A stretch of DNA of 64,000 nucleotides from Fimbriimonadales bacterium (lineage in GTDB: Bacteria; Armatimonadota; Fimbriimonadia; Fimbriimonadales; ATM1): assembly GCA_035559795.1 (NCBI GenBank), contig DATMAR010000012.1, forward strand, positions 62,001 to 126,000, given 5' to 3'. Positions 25,757 through 34,618 of this stretch are shown one piece after another. Each line of letters opens with the position of its first letter. Within the stretch, counting starts at the first letter, position 1. A program made the position numbers and the translations under genes. The notes beneath the pieces are model-generated. The model worked only from the letters and a program-made list of their open reading frames with translations. It searched no databases and was not told the DNA's origin.

Positions 25757-26673
25757 AATTTCGCTGCGGAGTGGTCGTTGTAGTTGGTCGCCCCAATGTA
25801 GGCAAAAGCACTTTAATAAACGCGATCGTCGAAAAAAAAGTCTCGATCGTTTCACCACGCCCTCAAACAACAAGAAAGTTAGTCTTAGCAGTCGCGAACG
25901 TGCACGGTGCGCAAATCATTTTTCGTGACACGCCTGGCATTCATAAACCCAGAAGTAAATTAGAAAAAGCCTTAGTAGACAAAGCCCTCCAAACCTTACA
26001 CGAAGCAGACGTCATCCTTTTCGTCGTCGACGTTTCGAAATTGCCCAACGAAGAAGATAAACGTATCGCATCGCTACTTCGCGAAATCAAAGATGTCCCT
26101 ATCGTCGTCGCTTTGAATAAAATGGATAGACTCCGACCGGAATATGTATATTCGCATTACACCGCTTATGAAGAATTGATGAAAACTAAAGGCAAAAAGC
26201 CTCCAGAGATGATGTATACCAATGCGCTCACTGGCGAAAATGTTGATAAACTCGTGAAATTATTAGTCGATCACTTACCAGAAAGAAAACCTCTTTATCC
26301 GAGCACCGATTTTTACACCGATCAAACCCTACGCGAAATGGCGGAGGAAATTATCCGCGAAAAAGTACTCAGCAACATTCGTGAAGAAATCCCGTATTCG
26401 GTAGCCGTAAAAATAGAAAACTGGGAGGAAGACTTTACTTCCGCTGGCGAGCCGCTGACCCGAATCGAGGCCGTTATCTTCGTAGGTAGAGAAGCGCATA
26501 AGCCCATCCTTATCGGAGACAAAGGGCAGATGATAAAGAAAATAGGAACCGCAGCCAGATTGGAATTAGAGAAACTCCTCAGGACACGCGTATATTTAGG
26601 TCTTCACGTAAAAGTTAAAGAAAAGTGGATAGAAAAGCCTCATTCTTGGAAGGAACTCGGCATTCTGTCTTGA
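25753..26673 (+). CDS. era: GTPase Era
   Basis: This 306-residue GTPase assists 16S rRNA 3'-end processing and 30S assembly. G1 GRPNVGKST, G2/switch PRPQTTRKL, G3 DTPGIHKPRSKLE and G4 NKMDRLRP are all present. The C-terminal KH RNA-binding domain shows GREAHKPILIGDKGQMIKKIG and ends KVKEKWIEKPHSWKELG, where Era contacts the rRNA 3' end. The ATG overlaps the upstream stop by four bases (ATGA), so it is translationally coupled to the 954-residue protein. Confidence 0.98.
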   Translation: MKFRCGVVVVVGRPNVGKSTLINAIVEKKVSIVSPRPQTTRKLVLAVANVHGAQIIFRDTPGIHKPRSKLEKALVDKALQTLHEADVILFVVDVSKLPNEEDKRIASLLREIKDVPIVVALNKMDRLRPEYVYSHYTAYEELMKTKGKKPPEMMYTNALTGENVDKLVKLLVDHLPERKPLYPSTDFYTDQTLREMAEEIIREKVLSNIREEIPYSVAVKIENWEEDFTSAGEPLTRIEAVIFVGREAHKPILIGDKGQMIKKIGTAARLELEKLLRTRVYLGLHVKVKEKWIEKPHSWKELGILS

Positions 26674-26722
26674 TTTTCAGAGTGTCCTTTTTACAAAATT
26701 ACAAATAGAAGACGAATATCCC

Positions 26723-26751
26723 TTGAACTGTATAAATGAACGGAGTAGAAT
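26723..26751 (+). promoter_or_regulatory. Sigma-70-type promoter of the gcv operon
   Basis: TTGAAC at 26723-26728 and TAGAAT at 26746-26751 are separated by exactly 17 bases. The predicted start of transcription, near 26758, leaves a leader of about 15 bases before the gcvH TTG at 26773. The only other element is a GGAGG-type ribosome site just before the start codon. The gap is too short for a glycine riboswitch. Confidence 0.6.
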
Positions 26752-26772
26752 GAACAAGCACGGAGGAAACTC

Positions 26773-27147
26773 TTGAAAATTCCCCAAGATCTAAAATACA
26801 CAAAGACTCACGAATGGCTACGATTGGAAGGTGACATCGCTACGATTGGAATAACAGACTATGCCCAGTCGGAATTAGGCGATATCGTATATCTCGATCT
26901 TCCAGAACCAGGAAGAATCGTGAAAGCAGGCGAACCAATCGGAACCATAGAATCTGTAAAAACCGTCTCCGACCTCTATTCACCCGTTTCAGGAGAAGTC
27001 GTCGAAGTCAATACCGCACTCGAAACGAAATCAGAACTCGTCAATACGCAACCTTACGAAGAGGGGTGGATAGTCAAGGTGCGTGTAGAGGAAGTGCCGA
27101 GCGGATTGCTTTCTGCAGAAGAATATCGAGCGTTAATCTCGGAGTAA
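26773..27147 (+). CDS. gcvH: Glycine cleavage system H protein
   Basis: This 124-residue lipoyl carrier shuttles the aminomethyl group between the P, T and L proteins of glycine cleavage. The lipoylation site is Lys63 in GTIESVKTVSDLYSPVSGEV. YTKTHEWLR at the N-terminus and the closing NTQPYEEGWIVKV are family signatures. The start is TTG at 26773 with GGAGG eight bases upstream. It is the first gene of a unit with gcvPA, gcvPB and a lipoate-ligase-like gene. Confidence 0.97.
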   Translation: MKIPQDLKYTKTHEWLRLEGDIATIGITDYAQSELGDIVYLDLPEPGRIVKAGEPIGTIESVKTVSDLYSPVSGEVVEVNTALETKSELVNTQPYEEGWIVKVRVEEVPSGLLSAEEYRALISE

Positions 27148-27154
27148 AGGCAAA

Positions 27155-28480
27155 ATGCGTTATATCCCGCATACGGAAGAAGACCGAAGGGAAATGCTTC
27201 GCACGATTGGCGTAAAAGATATAGATGATTTATTTATAGATATTCCAAAAAAATTACGATTATCCGAACCTCTCGATATCCCTGAAAGTCTCGATGAACA
27301 CAAAATTCTCAAATCCCTTCATGAAATCGGCTCGAAGAATTTAAACTTGTTACAAGTGACTTCTTTCTTGGGAGCAGGTGTCTATGAGCACTACATCCCT
27401 TCCATTGTAATGGCGTTGATTTCCAGAGGAGAGTTTTTAACGTCATATACTCCTTATCAAGCAGAGGCGAGTCAAGGTTATTTGCAAACGATTTATGAAT
27501 TCCAGAGCCTTATTTGCGAAATCACAGGAATGGATGTTACCAATGCCTCGATGTACGATGGCGGCACAGCCGCTGCTGAGGCTGTGCTCATGGCTTCTCA
27601 AATTAAAAACAAATCCATCATCCTAATGGAACGAAGCCTTCATCCTCACTATCGCCAATGCATCGAAACATTTGCGCGGACTTCTGGCTCTGAAGTCGAA
27701 ACATTCGATTTACGGGAATGGAAACACGCCGATAATAAAAACGCTGCGTGTTTAGTTGTCCAATATCCGGACTTTTTCGGCAGAATTACGGATTTGAGCA
27801 ACGCAAGGCAACTCGCAAACGAATGTAACGCGCTGCTCATCGTCGTTGCCGAACCTATTGCATTGGGTCTTCTTGAACCCCCCGGAAATTTCGGTGCAGA
27901 CATCGTCGTAGGCGAACTCCAACCTTGTGGAATTCCAATGGGCTATGGAGGACCTATGGCGGGTTACTTTTGCGTGCGAAAAGAATGGATTCGCTCGATG
28001 CCAGGAAGAATCGTCGGAAAAACACACGACAAAGAAGGCAGACGCGGTTTCGTTATGACCTTGAGGACAAGGGAACAAGACATACGAAGAGAAAAAGCCA
28101 CGAGCAACATCTGCACGAATCAAGCCCTCATGGCTTTAGCGGCAACGATTTGGCTTTCTGCTTTGGGAAAACACGGTTTTCGCAAAATAGCAGAAACGTG
28201 CGTACAAAAAGCACACTACTTGGCAAAAGAACTTTGCAAGATACCCGGGGTCGAATTGCAGTTTCCCGAAATACCTTTCGCGTTCGAGTTTTGCTTGAAC
28301 ATCGGTCGAGACGGGCGAATCGTTCGCGACAAACTATTACAGAAAGGTTATTTAGCGGGTCTCCCTCTGGGGGACTATTATCCCGATATGCAGAATTGCA
28401 TTTTGATTGCAGTTACCGAAGTTCGGACGAAAAAAGAAATGGATGATTTCGTAAGCCATTTCGCCGAGGTGCTACGTTAA
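27155..28480 (+). CDS. gcvPA: Glycine dehydrogenase (decarboxylating) subunit 1
   Basis: This 441-residue protein is the N-terminal half of the split P protein, as found in Gram-positive, thermophilic and many deep-branching bacteria. It starts RYIPHTEEDRREMLRTIG and has FLGAGVYEHYIPSIV, TPYQAEASQGYLQTIYEFQS and MTLRTREQDIRREKATSNIC, all standard in GcvPA. It lacks the PLP lysine, which is on subunit 2. It follows gcvH by seven bases and shares the A of TAATG with gcvPB. Product: one half of the PLP-dependent glycine decarboxylase. Confidence 0.97.
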   Translation: MRYIPHTEEDRREMLRTIGVKDIDDLFIDIPKKLRLSEPLDIPESLDEHKILKSLHEIGSKNLNLLQVTSFLGAGVYEHYIPSIVMALISRGEFLTSYTPYQAEASQGYLQTIYEFQSLICEITGMDVTNASMYDGGTAAAEAVLMASQIKNKSIILMERSLHPHYRQCIETFARTSGSEVETFDLREWKHADNKNAACLVVQYPDFFGRITDLSNARQLANECNALLIVVAEPIALGLLEPPGNFGADIVVGELQPCGIPMGYGGPMAGYFCVRKEWIRSMPGRIVGKTHDKEGRRGFVMTLRTREQDIRREKATSNICTNQALMALAATIWLSALGKHGFRKIAETCVQKAHYLAKELCKIPGVELQFPEIPFAFEFCLNIGRDGRIVRDKLLQKGYLAGLPLGDYYPDMQNCILIAVTEVRTKKEMDDFVSHFAEVLR

Positions 28481-29970
28481 TGAAAGATTTTCCTTTGATA
28501 TTCGAACGCTCGAAAAAGGAGAGAAAAGGATGCATACCGCCGGAATGCGATGTTCCCGAAGTTCCTTTAGAAAGTCTTCTTGGCGATTCTCTGCGTAAAG
28601 AATCCCCGGACCTTCCAGAAGTTAGCGAACTCGATGTCGTGAGGCATTTTACGAAACTGAGCCAACGCAATTATGGAATTGACACCGGTTTTTACCCTTT
28701 AGGCTCTTGCACGATGAAATACAATCCACGCGTCAACGAAGCAGCAGCGAGCAATCCGGCATTTACTATGATGCATCCTCTTCAGCCCCCCCATACAGCA
28801 CAAGGTTGTTTGCAAGTTATTCACGACCTACAAACTTGGCTTGCTGAAATCACAGGCTTCGATGCCGCAACTATGCAGCCCCCTGCAGGAGCATCGGGCG
28901 AAATCCTCTCCCTTTTGATGATTCGAAAATATCATGAATCGAAAGGAGAAAGCCATAAGCGTAACGTCGTTTTAGTTCCCGATACTGCCCACGGAACGAA
29001 CCCTGCAAGCGCTGCTCGTGCTGGTTATTCTGTACGAAGCGTCAAGACGAACAACCGAGGGACTACGGATTTAGAAGATTTAAAAGCGAATCTACGCGAA
29101 GACGTCGCCGCAATGATGCTCACGAATCCAAACACCTTGGGAATATTCGAAAACGATATATTGACCATCACTGAGATGTTGCACGATGCCGGCGCGCAAG
29201 TTTTTTTAGACGGTGCAAATTTGAACGCTATGGTAGGAATCACACGGCCTGGCGACATGGGATTCGATTGTATGCATCTCAATCTTCATAAAACCTTTAG
29301 CACCCCGCACGGAGGAGGCGGTCCTGGGTGTGGATGTGTTGCTGTTAAATCCCATCTCGAGAAATTTCTTCCCGTTCCCGTTATTGTCAAACAAGGAGAT
29401 TCTTACATCCTCGATACGAATCGTAAAGACTCGGTAGGTCGCGTGCATTCATGGTATGGAAACTTTCTGATGAACGTGCGCGCATGGGCTTATCTAAGAG
29501 CGTACGGAAAAGAAGGTCTCCCTGAAATTGCGAAACATGCCGTTCTCAACGCGAATTATGTGATGGCACGAATTAAACGAGTATTCCCGCCGGCATACGA
29601 TAGAATTTGCATGCACGAGTGCGTCCTTACTGCTCAACCTCTTAAAAAAATGGGTGTACGTGCATTGGATGTAAGCAAGCGACTCATCGACTACGGTTTT
29701 CACCCCCCCACGAATTACTTTCCGCTCATCGTTCCCGAAGCGCTGATGATCGAACCGACAGAATCGGAGAGCAAAGAAACCCTCGATGCTTTCTGCGACG
29801 CAATGCTTGCTATCGCCGAAGAAGCGGCAAACAACCCGGAGCTTCTTCACGAAGCACCGCACATCACCCCTGTAGGACGTCTCGACGAAGCCTATGCAGC
29901 AAAAACCCTCGATATAGCATGGAAAAAACAAGAACTCACGAAAGAACTTGCGGAAATCAAAGGGAAATAA
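28480..29970 (+). CDS. gcvPB: Glycine dehydrogenase (decarboxylating) subunit 2
   Basis: This 496-residue PLP-bearing half of the split P protein decarboxylates glycine and passes the aminomethyl group to lipoyl-GcvH. The cofactor lysine is Lys271 in NLHKTFSTPHGGGGPG. GIDTGFYPLGSCTMKYNPR, QPPAGASGE and ARAGY are conserved active-site segments. The C-terminal TPVGRLDEAYAA motif is typical. The ATG overlaps the gcvPA stop by one base. The gene for the T protein (gcvT) and a dihydrolipoyl dehydrogenase are absent from the window. Confidence 0.97.
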   Translation: MKDFPLIFERSKKERKGCIPPECDVPEVPLESLLGDSLRKESPDLPEVSELDVVRHFTKLSQRNYGIDTGFYPLGSCTMKYNPRVNEAAASNPAFTMMHPLQPPHTAQGCLQVIHDLQTWLAEITGFDAATMQPPAGASGEILSLLMIRKYHESKGESHKRNVVLVPDTAHGTNPASAARAGYSVRSVKTNNRGTTDLEDLKANLREDVAAMMLTNPNTLGIFENDILTITEMLHDAGAQVFLDGANLNAMVGITRPGDMGFDCMHLNLHKTFSTPHGGGGPGCGCVAVKSHLEKFLPVPVIVKQGDSYILDTNRKDSVGRVHSWYGNFLMNVRAWAYLRAYGKEGLPEIAKHAVLNANYVMARIKRVFPPAYDRICMHECVLTAQPLKKMGVRALDVSKRLIDYGFHPPTNYFPLIVPEALMIEPTESESKETLDAFCDAMLAIAEEAANNPELLHEAPHITPVGRLDEAYAAKTLDIAWKKQELTKELAEIKGK

Positions 29971-30644
29971 CGAAAAGTTATCTCTCATCTACGTCTCTTG
30001 AAGTTATTCTGGATGAACGCTTGTCTGGCGAAGAAAACATGAAGAAAGACTGCGCCTTTTTCGATCGGACGCAAAAAGAAGGGAAGAAGTATCTCAGAAT
30101 TTACGAATGGCAGGGGGCATGGATATCTCTCGGAAGATTTCAGAATCCGCTTTCGGATTTGTTGAGACATGATTTAGTACCATGGGTCATTCGTCCTACG
30201 GGAGGTAACGCGGTTCTTCACGGGCACGACATCACGATTGCACTCTCTGTCCCCTTGTCTGTGTTCGGATTAAACGCGCGAAATATAAAATCAGCGTATC
30301 GAAAATTAATCGCTCCGATCGTATCGGCGTTTCGTAAACACGCAATTCAGGCGATTTTAGCAGAAGAAAGTCGTTTCCTTTCGAATAAAACAAAATCCGC
30401 AGACTGCTTTCGCCATATCGCGCCGCTCGATGTCGTAGACGAAAATACAGGCAGGAAATTAGTCGGATGCGCAATGAAAATTACCAGAGATTCGGTCTTA
30501 GCACAATGCAGTATTCCTATAGACCTTCCCCTCGTAGATCCTCAATTGCTTTACGCAAATTCACATGTCGCTATGCCATTGAACATCGATAAAAAAACTT
30601 TTCGAGAATCTCTAATAGAATGTTATCTGTTATCGCTGGAGTAG
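29919..30644 (+). CDS. Lipoate-protein ligase A family protein
   Basis: This protein of up to 241 residues belongs to the biotin/lipoate ligase superfamily (LplA/LipM/LipL). The core motif is VIRPTGGNAVLHGHDITIAL, equivalent to RRxTGGxAVxHxxD. It is followed by ADCFRHIAPLDVV and KLVGCAMKITRDSVLAQCSI, where the conserved Lys (GxAxK) and adenylate-handling residues lie. Its place right after gcvPB suggests it supplies lipoyl groups to GcvH. Whether it uses free lipoate or transfers octanoyl groups cannot be decided. The start is uncertain: the ATG at 29919 overlaps gcvPB by 52 bases and the first roughly 20 residues may not be translated. Confidence 0.82.
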   Translation: MEKTRTHERTCGNQREITKSYLSSTSLEVILDERLSGEENMKKDCAFFDRTQKEGKKYLRIYEWQGAWISLGRFQNPLSDLLRHDLVPWVIRPTGGNAVLHGHDITIALSVPLSVFGLNARNIKSAYRKLIAPIVSAFRKHAIQAILAEESRFLSNKTKSADCFRHIAPLDVVDENTGRKLVGCAMKITRDSVLAQCSIPIDLPLVDPQLLYANSHVAMPLNIDKKTFRESLIECYLLSLE

Positions 30645-30658
30645 CCTAAGTGAACACT

Positions 30659-30690
30659 AAAAAAATCACCACCCGTCATAGGGTGGCGAT
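30659..30690 (-). terminator. Intrinsic terminator of sigA
   Basis: A 10-base-pair stem with one A-C mismatch (30665-30674 with 30681-30690, 6-base loop) is followed on the minus strand by a run of six or more T (30664-30659). It is 26 bases past the sigA stop codon. The same hairpin lies just beyond the plus-strand lipoate-ligase gene and may serve both. Confidence 0.8.
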
Positions 30691-30715
30691 GTAAATTCTC
30701 CCATCGAAGAGGGAC

Positions 30716-31702
30716 TTATGCGCCAACTTGCAATTGCACACCGAGCGCTTTCAATTTATCACCGATGTGGCGAAGTTTCTTCATCGCCCGAAGTTCGATC
30801 TGCCGTACACGCTCACGGGTTACGTTCAGCGCTAAACCGACTTCTTCCAGAGTACGAGGACGCCCGTCATCGAGTCCGAATCGAAGCCGAACCACATCAC
30901 GCTCTCGCGAGGTAAGTCGGCTCAAAATAGACTCGATTTCCTGTCTTTTTATCAATGCGTTCGTTACTTCCTTCGGCTCTGGCATCGCTTGATTCGGCAC
31001 GAAGTCACCGAGCGCACTGTTGTCCTTTTCACCAACCGGAGTTTCGAGACTCAACGGTTCGTTTGATACACGGAGCATCTCTCGCACGCGGTCAATGGGC
31101 ATATCCACTTCCCGCGCGATTTCCTCTTCAGTGGGCTCGCGTTGTAACTCTTGCTGAAGACGATTCTGCGCCTTCACGACCTTATTGATGAGTTCAGCAA
31201 CATATACAGGTATTCGAATCGTTCTTCCTTGGTTGATGATCGCGCGAGCAATAGCTCTGCGAATCCACCAGGTTGCATAGGTGCTGAAACGGAAGCCTTT
31301 GCGCCAGTCGAATTTCTCGACTGCGCGAATCAATCCCAAATTCCCTTCTTGGATGAGATCAGCAAGGGGAATTCCTCGAGCATTGTATTTCTTAGCAATG
31401 CTAACCACCAGTCGAAGGTTGGATTCGGTAAGAATTCGCTTCGCTTCGAGGTCTCCTTCCTGAACTCTGCGCGCAAGGTAGATTTCTTGTTCGGGCGTGA
31501 GCAACTGTGCGCGTCGGGTTTGGCGCATCCACATTTCGAGTTCCTCGGAATCGTCCTGATGCTCTTCCACCTCGGGTATGGGCTCTTCGACTTCCTCGAC
31601 TCCCACCCCGACCTGTTCGAGCAATTCGTCTTCCAAGGGCTCTTCGGTTTCGGTTATTGGGGGCAATAATGTGCTCATTTTCCGTTTATCTTCTTGAAAC
31701 AT
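30716..31702 (-). CDS. sigA: Principal RNA polymerase sigma factor (sigma-70, group 1)
   Basis: This 328-residue protein is a short RpoD/SigA. It has an acidic N-terminus (Glu-rich to about residue 55, a reduced region 1.1) and region 1.2 with [23 protein letters not shown]. Regions 2.1-2.4 run from [20 protein letters not shown] to [17 protein letters not shown]. Region 3 contains [14 protein letters not shown]. Region 4.2 is the helix-turn-helix [20 protein letters not shown]. These match group-1 promoters of the TTGACA/TATAAT type seen elsewhere in the window. An in-frame ATG eight codons in is an alternative start. A structured leader and mini-ORF lie upstream and an intrinsic terminator downstream. 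Confidence 0.95.
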   Translation of the reverse strand: MFQEDKRKMSTLLPPITETEEPLEDELLEQVGVGVEEVEEPIPEVEEHQDDSEELEMWMRQTRRAQLLTPEQEIYLARRVQEGDLEAKRILTESNLRLVVSIAKKYNARGIPLADLIQEGNLGLIRAVEKFDWRKGFRFSTYATWWIRRAIARAIINQGRTIRIPVYVAELINKVVKAQNRLQQELQREPTEEEIAREVDMPIDRVREMLRVSNEPLSLETPVGEKDNSALGDFVPNQAMPEPKEVTNALIKRQEIESILSRLTSRERDVVRLRFGLDDGRPRTLEEVGLALNVTRERVRQIELRAMKKLRHIGDKLKALGVQLQVGA

Positions 31703-31740
31703 GCTTTTAGCCTTTTCCGAAATTTGTTACCTATTCGTTA

Positions 31741-31773
31741 TTACGCAGGATGCGACGTCAATGGCGCTATCAT
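31741..31773 (-). promoter_or_regulatory. Possible leader mini-ORF upstream of sigA
   Basis: On the minus strand a strong ribosome site (AAAGGAGG) is followed after three bases by ATG at 31773. This opens a 10-codon frame (MIAPLTSHPA) closed by two successive TAA codons. It ends 38 bases before the sigA ATG. The ribosome site lies in the loop and 3' arm of a small hairpin (31775-31792). A translated leader that senses ribosome supply is one reading; chance is another. Confidence 0.35.
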
Positions 31774-31816
31774 CGCCCTCCTTTCTTAGGGCTTTCGGAT
31801 AACCTCCGCCCGCCAT
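31761..31816 (-). ncRNA. Candidate three-way-junction leader RNA of sigA
   Basis: On the minus strand 31816-31811 (ATGGCG) pairs with 31766-31761 (CGCCAT) to close two inner hairpins. One is CGGA-GGTTA-TCCG (31808-31796). The other is GCCCT-8-base loop-AGGGC (31792-31775). The predicted transcript start near 31830 puts this fold at the 5' end of the sigA message. It does not match any riboswitch class I recognise. Stems are 4 to 6 base pairs, so stability is modest. Confidence 0.4.
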
Positions 31817-31837
31817 GACTTTTAATTCGCACTTTCT

Positions 31838-31866
31838 AGGATACTGTAGATTCGCTGCAAATCCAA
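31838..31866 (-). promoter_or_regulatory. Possible sigA promoter
   Basis: On the minus strand TTGGAT (31866-31861) and TATCCT (31843-31838) are separated by 17 bases and would start transcription near 31830, just ahead of the folded leader. Both boxes are weak matches to consensus. The surrounding 308-base gap (31703-32010) holds no other feature that I can support; a 65-codon open frame across it has no family signal. Confidence 0.35.
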
Positions 31867-32010
31867 GAAAATCCTGCTTTTTTTCGGAAAAGGGTCTGCT
31901 TGCCGAGTATAAAAGACGTTTCAAAGCGGGCTAAAAGTTCCACCTTTTCTCGATTAGCGAAATAGTAAAAAGAGCAGGATGGGACCGAGAGAAGTATAAA
32001 GGAAATTTCT

Positions 32011-33156
32011 TTACTGGGCTACATAGCCAAGGCTACGCACCTCTTCAACAGACTCGATTAGTGACTGTATCAAGATTTCTGCCTCTTCCTCCGTGTTGAA
32101 CCTCCCCAGACTAAGTCTCACCGTCCCTCGAAGCCACTCCTCCGGCAAGCCGATTGCCGTCAGAACGTGGCTTCTCTTTTGCAGACCGCTGCTACATGCC
32201 GCCCCTGCTGTCACGCAAATGCCTTTCGTGTCGAGGTTGATAATGATGCTCTCGCCTTCGGTTCGATAAAAACTGATGCTTATGATGTGGGGAGCGGATT
32301 CATCGAGAGACCCATTCAAGCGACTATCTGGGACCTTTTCTAAAATAGCCTTTACGATCCTCCTTTTCATGGAAGCGAATCTTTCCCTTTCTTTCGGGTA
32401 TTCCTCCATAACGAGCCTTGCCGCCTTGCCCAAGCCCACAATTCCCGGAGCATTGAGGGTGCCTGCTCTCCTTCCATTCTCGTGAGTTCCCCCCACCATG
32501 AAATGAGTAAACGGTGCAGAGGAGCGTACGTACAGCGCGCCTATACCTTTGGGTGCGTGAAATTTATGACCGGATAGCGTTGCATAGTCAACTGGTCTTT
32601 CTGCGAGGTTGAGTTCCATTTTCCCGACTGCTTGAGTCAAGTCCGTGTGAAAATATGCTCCTGCCTTTCGTGTCAATTCTCCCAAACGGTCTATGTTTTG
32701 AATAGTCCCGATTTCATTATTCACGAGCATCACACTGACTAACGATGGTTTCGTCTCTTCGAGCAATCGCGAAAAAACCTCGTCGTCGATTTTTCCTGTA
32801 CTGTCTACTGGAATGAGTTTGCACCTACCAGTTTCGAGAGCCGTGTTTAAAACCGATGGATGTTCAATTGCAGAAATGAGAATCGTCCCTTCTCGGAAAA
32901 TGTTGATCACCGTATTGTTCCCCTCAGTCGCTCCCGAGGTGAAAATAATTTCCGAAGGGTCGTTCGCCCCTAACAGTTCTGCAATCGTTTCACGCGATTC
33001 CTCGATTGCCGCCTTCGCTCGCTGTGCTGGTGTATGCAAAGCGCTCGGGTTAGCATAAGTTTCGGTGAAATATGGCAGCATCTCTTCTAAGACACGCGGG
33101 TCTACTTTAGTCGAGGCAGCATTATCGAAATAAAGAATCGAAGACATTTCTTTCAC
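32011..33156 (-). CDS. Cysteine desulfurase (NifS/IscS family)
   Basis: This 381-residue PLP enzyme releases sulfur from cysteine for Fe-S clusters, thionucleotides and similar needs; some members also handle selenium. PLP is bound by Lys198 in LSGHKFHAPKG. The persulfide cysteine is Cys321 in GAACSSGLQKRSHVL, on the long mobile loop that marks class I (IscS/NifS) enzymes. FDNAASTKVDPRVLEEM and FTSGATEGNN are conserved substrate segments. It follows a MarR-type regulator with a Cys-rich tail by nine bases and is probably co-transcribed with it. No iscU or sufBCD genes are adjacent. Confidence 0.95.
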   Translation of the reverse strand: MKEMSSILYFDNAASTKVDPRVLEEMLPYFTETYANPSALHTPAQRAKAAIEESRETIAELLGANDPSEIIFTSGATEGNNTVINIFREGTILISAIEHPSVLNTALETGRCKLIPVDSTGKIDDEVFSRLLEETKPSLVSVMLVNNEIGTIQNIDRLGELTRKAGAYFHTDLTQAVGKMELNLAERPVDYATLSGHKFHAPKGIGALYVRSSAPFTHFMVGGTHENGRRAGTLNAPGIVGLGKAARLVMEEYPKERERFASMKRRIVKAILEKVPDSRLNGSLDESAPHIISISFYRTEGESIIINLDTKGICVTAGAACSSGLQKRSHVLTAIGLPEEWLRGTVRLSLGRFNTEEEAEILIQSLIESVEEVRSLGYVAQ

Positions 33157-33165
33157 TCCTTCAAT

Positions 33166-33708
33166 TTAACCACATTCATGAGATTCGCCAGTCTTTAGTA
33201 GAGGACAATCCTCGTATCGGTCAGGTCCACATGAACGACATAAATCTACTGGCTCAGCAATATTTGCCTTGCTTGCCGCAATGATAAAACGATGAATCGT
33301 ATCGAGCATGTTTAATCTGTCGTCGTCATCCAACAACTCGAAAACCTCCATCAGCCTACGTTTGCGCTCCGCAACTACTTTTAGAACGATTTCTCTTCCT
33401 TGGGGGGAAATTTCCAAATGCGCAATCCTCTTATCAGGGTAAGTGCCTGTCTTATAAATAAGTCCTTTGTGGGCGAGCCTGGAACTAATGTTCGTAGCGC
33501 TGGGATAACTGATTTTCAAGGCATGCGCAAGTTCTCCGATGGATGAAAACGGATGACGCTCTATATATCGTAAGACTTCGAACTGAGTATAGGTAATCCT
33601 CGATTTGCATAATTCCTTGATGATCTTTTCGCAAAATGACGTGCGCCAAAGAGTAGCAAAAAGGTCGCTGAGCAACTCCTCACGATTACCTGTCGAGGTC
33701 TCGACCAT
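33166..33708 (-). CDS. MarR family transcriptional regulator with Cys-rich C-terminal tail
   Basis: This 180-residue protein has a winged helix-turn-helix (about residues 35-110) with ITYTQFEVLRYIERHPFSSI, HALKISYPSATNISSRLAHK as recognition region, and a wing TGTYPDKRIAHLEISPQGR. The last 30 residues add four cysteines spaced C-x2-C-x7-C-x10-C (CRSCGPDRYEDCP and the final SHECG), which ordinary MarR proteins lack. Such a tail could hold an Fe-S cluster or zinc. Its position directly before a cysteine desulfurase suggests an Fe-S or redox sensor controlling that gene. This is inference; target sites were not identified. Confidence 0.85.
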   Translation of the reverse strand: MVETSTGNREELLSDLFATLWRTSFCEKIIKELCKSRITYTQFEVLRYIERHPFSSIGELAHALKISYPSATNISSRLAHKGLIYKTGTYPDKRIAHLEISPQGREIVLKVVAERKRRLMEVFELLDDDDRLNMLDTIHRFIIAASKANIAEPVDLCRSCGPDRYEDCPLLKTGESHECG

Positions 33709-33748
33709 AGCCTTAGTTTAACCCTTTAAGGCGCGTGAATATGCCCGT

Positions 33749-34618
33749 TTATTTCAGGGCTTTTCTAAGAAGGGAAGGGATTTCCGAAGTGCTGTCTGCG
33801 ATGATCGCTCCGGCTTCTCTAAGGGCTTTAACCTTGCTTTCTGCACCTCCGACACCCCCGCTGATGATTGCCCCTGCATGACCCATCCGCTTGCCCGGAG
33901 GCGCTGTTCTTCCGCTGATGAAAGCAACGACGGGTTTAGACATCGTCTTGATAAACTCCGCTGCAACTTCCTCGTCGCTCCCCCCTATTTCACCAATTAA
34001 AACTATTGCCTCTGTTTCTGGGTCATTCTCGAGGAGGGGAAGTAACTCGATAAAACGAGTGCCGAGAAGCGCATCCCCCCCAATTCCTATGCACGAAGCT
34101 TGTCCTAATCCGTTGTTCGTCAGTTCCCAAACGATTTCGTAAGTCAACGTCCCGCTTCGCGAAACGAGTGAAATGGGACCTCTGGAAAACACGTTCCCGG
34201 GCATAATGCCGATTTTGCAACGCTCCGTAGTCACTGCCCCTGGACAGTTCGGACCCAGCAAACGGCTTTTCTTATTGTCTTTCAATCGGTTCACGACCTT
34301 CAGCATGTCGTGTTGAGGAATACCTTCCGTAATCGCACAAATGAAGGGTATTCCTGCATCTTCCGCTTCCAAAATTGCATCGGCAGCCCATCGAGCAGGA
34401 ACGAAAATTACACTTGCATTCGCTCCCGTTTTCTCCACTGCTTCTTTTACGAAATCAAAAACAGGAACACCTAAATGTGTTTGCCCCCCCTTGCCTGGCG
34501 TTACTCCGGCAACGACTTGTGTGCCGTATTCCAGCATCTGTTCGGTATGAAACGTTCCCTCACGACCTGTGATGCCTTGAACGAGCACACGCGTCGTTTC
34601 GTCAATGAGAATCGCCAT
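33749..34618 (-). CDS. sucD: Succinate-CoA ligase subunit alpha
   Basis: This 289-residue protein binds CoA and carries the phosphohistidine of succinyl-CoA synthetase, which makes ATP or GTP from succinyl-CoA in the TCA cycle. [20 protein letters not shown] is the CoA-binding Rossmann start. [18 protein letters not shown] and the active-site [10 protein letters not shown] with its His are conserved. The beta subunit gene (sucC) is not adjacent; instead sucD overlaps the end of hppA by 17 bases on the same strand. Complete at both ends. Confidence 0.96.
   Translation of the reverse strand: MAILIDETTRVLVQGITGREGTFHTEQMLEYGTQVVAGVTPGKGGQTHLGVPVFDFVKEAVEKTGANASVIFVPARWAADAILEAEDAGIPFICAITEGIPQHDMLKVVNRLKDNKKSRLLGPNCPGAVTTERCKIGIMPGNVFSRGPISLVSRSGTLTYEIVWELTNNGLGQASCIGIGGDALLGTRFIELLPLLENDPETEAIVLIGEIGGSDEEVAAEFIKTMSKPVVAFISGRTAPPGKRMGHAGAIISGGVGGAESKVKALREAGAIIADSTSEIPSLLRKALK

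Noticed and set aside
26674-26772. Glycine riboswitch upstream of gcvH
   Set aside because: The gap is only 99 bases, the promoter lies within it, and the leader would be about 15 bases long.
31151-31669. 172-codon plus-strand frame inside sigA
   Set aside because: Antisense to conserved sigma-70 regions 1.2 to 3; no independent evidence.
31727-31924. 65-codon minus-strand frame in the sigA leader
   Set aside because: No family resemblance and it overlaps the folded leader; the 308-base gap is better read as regulatory.
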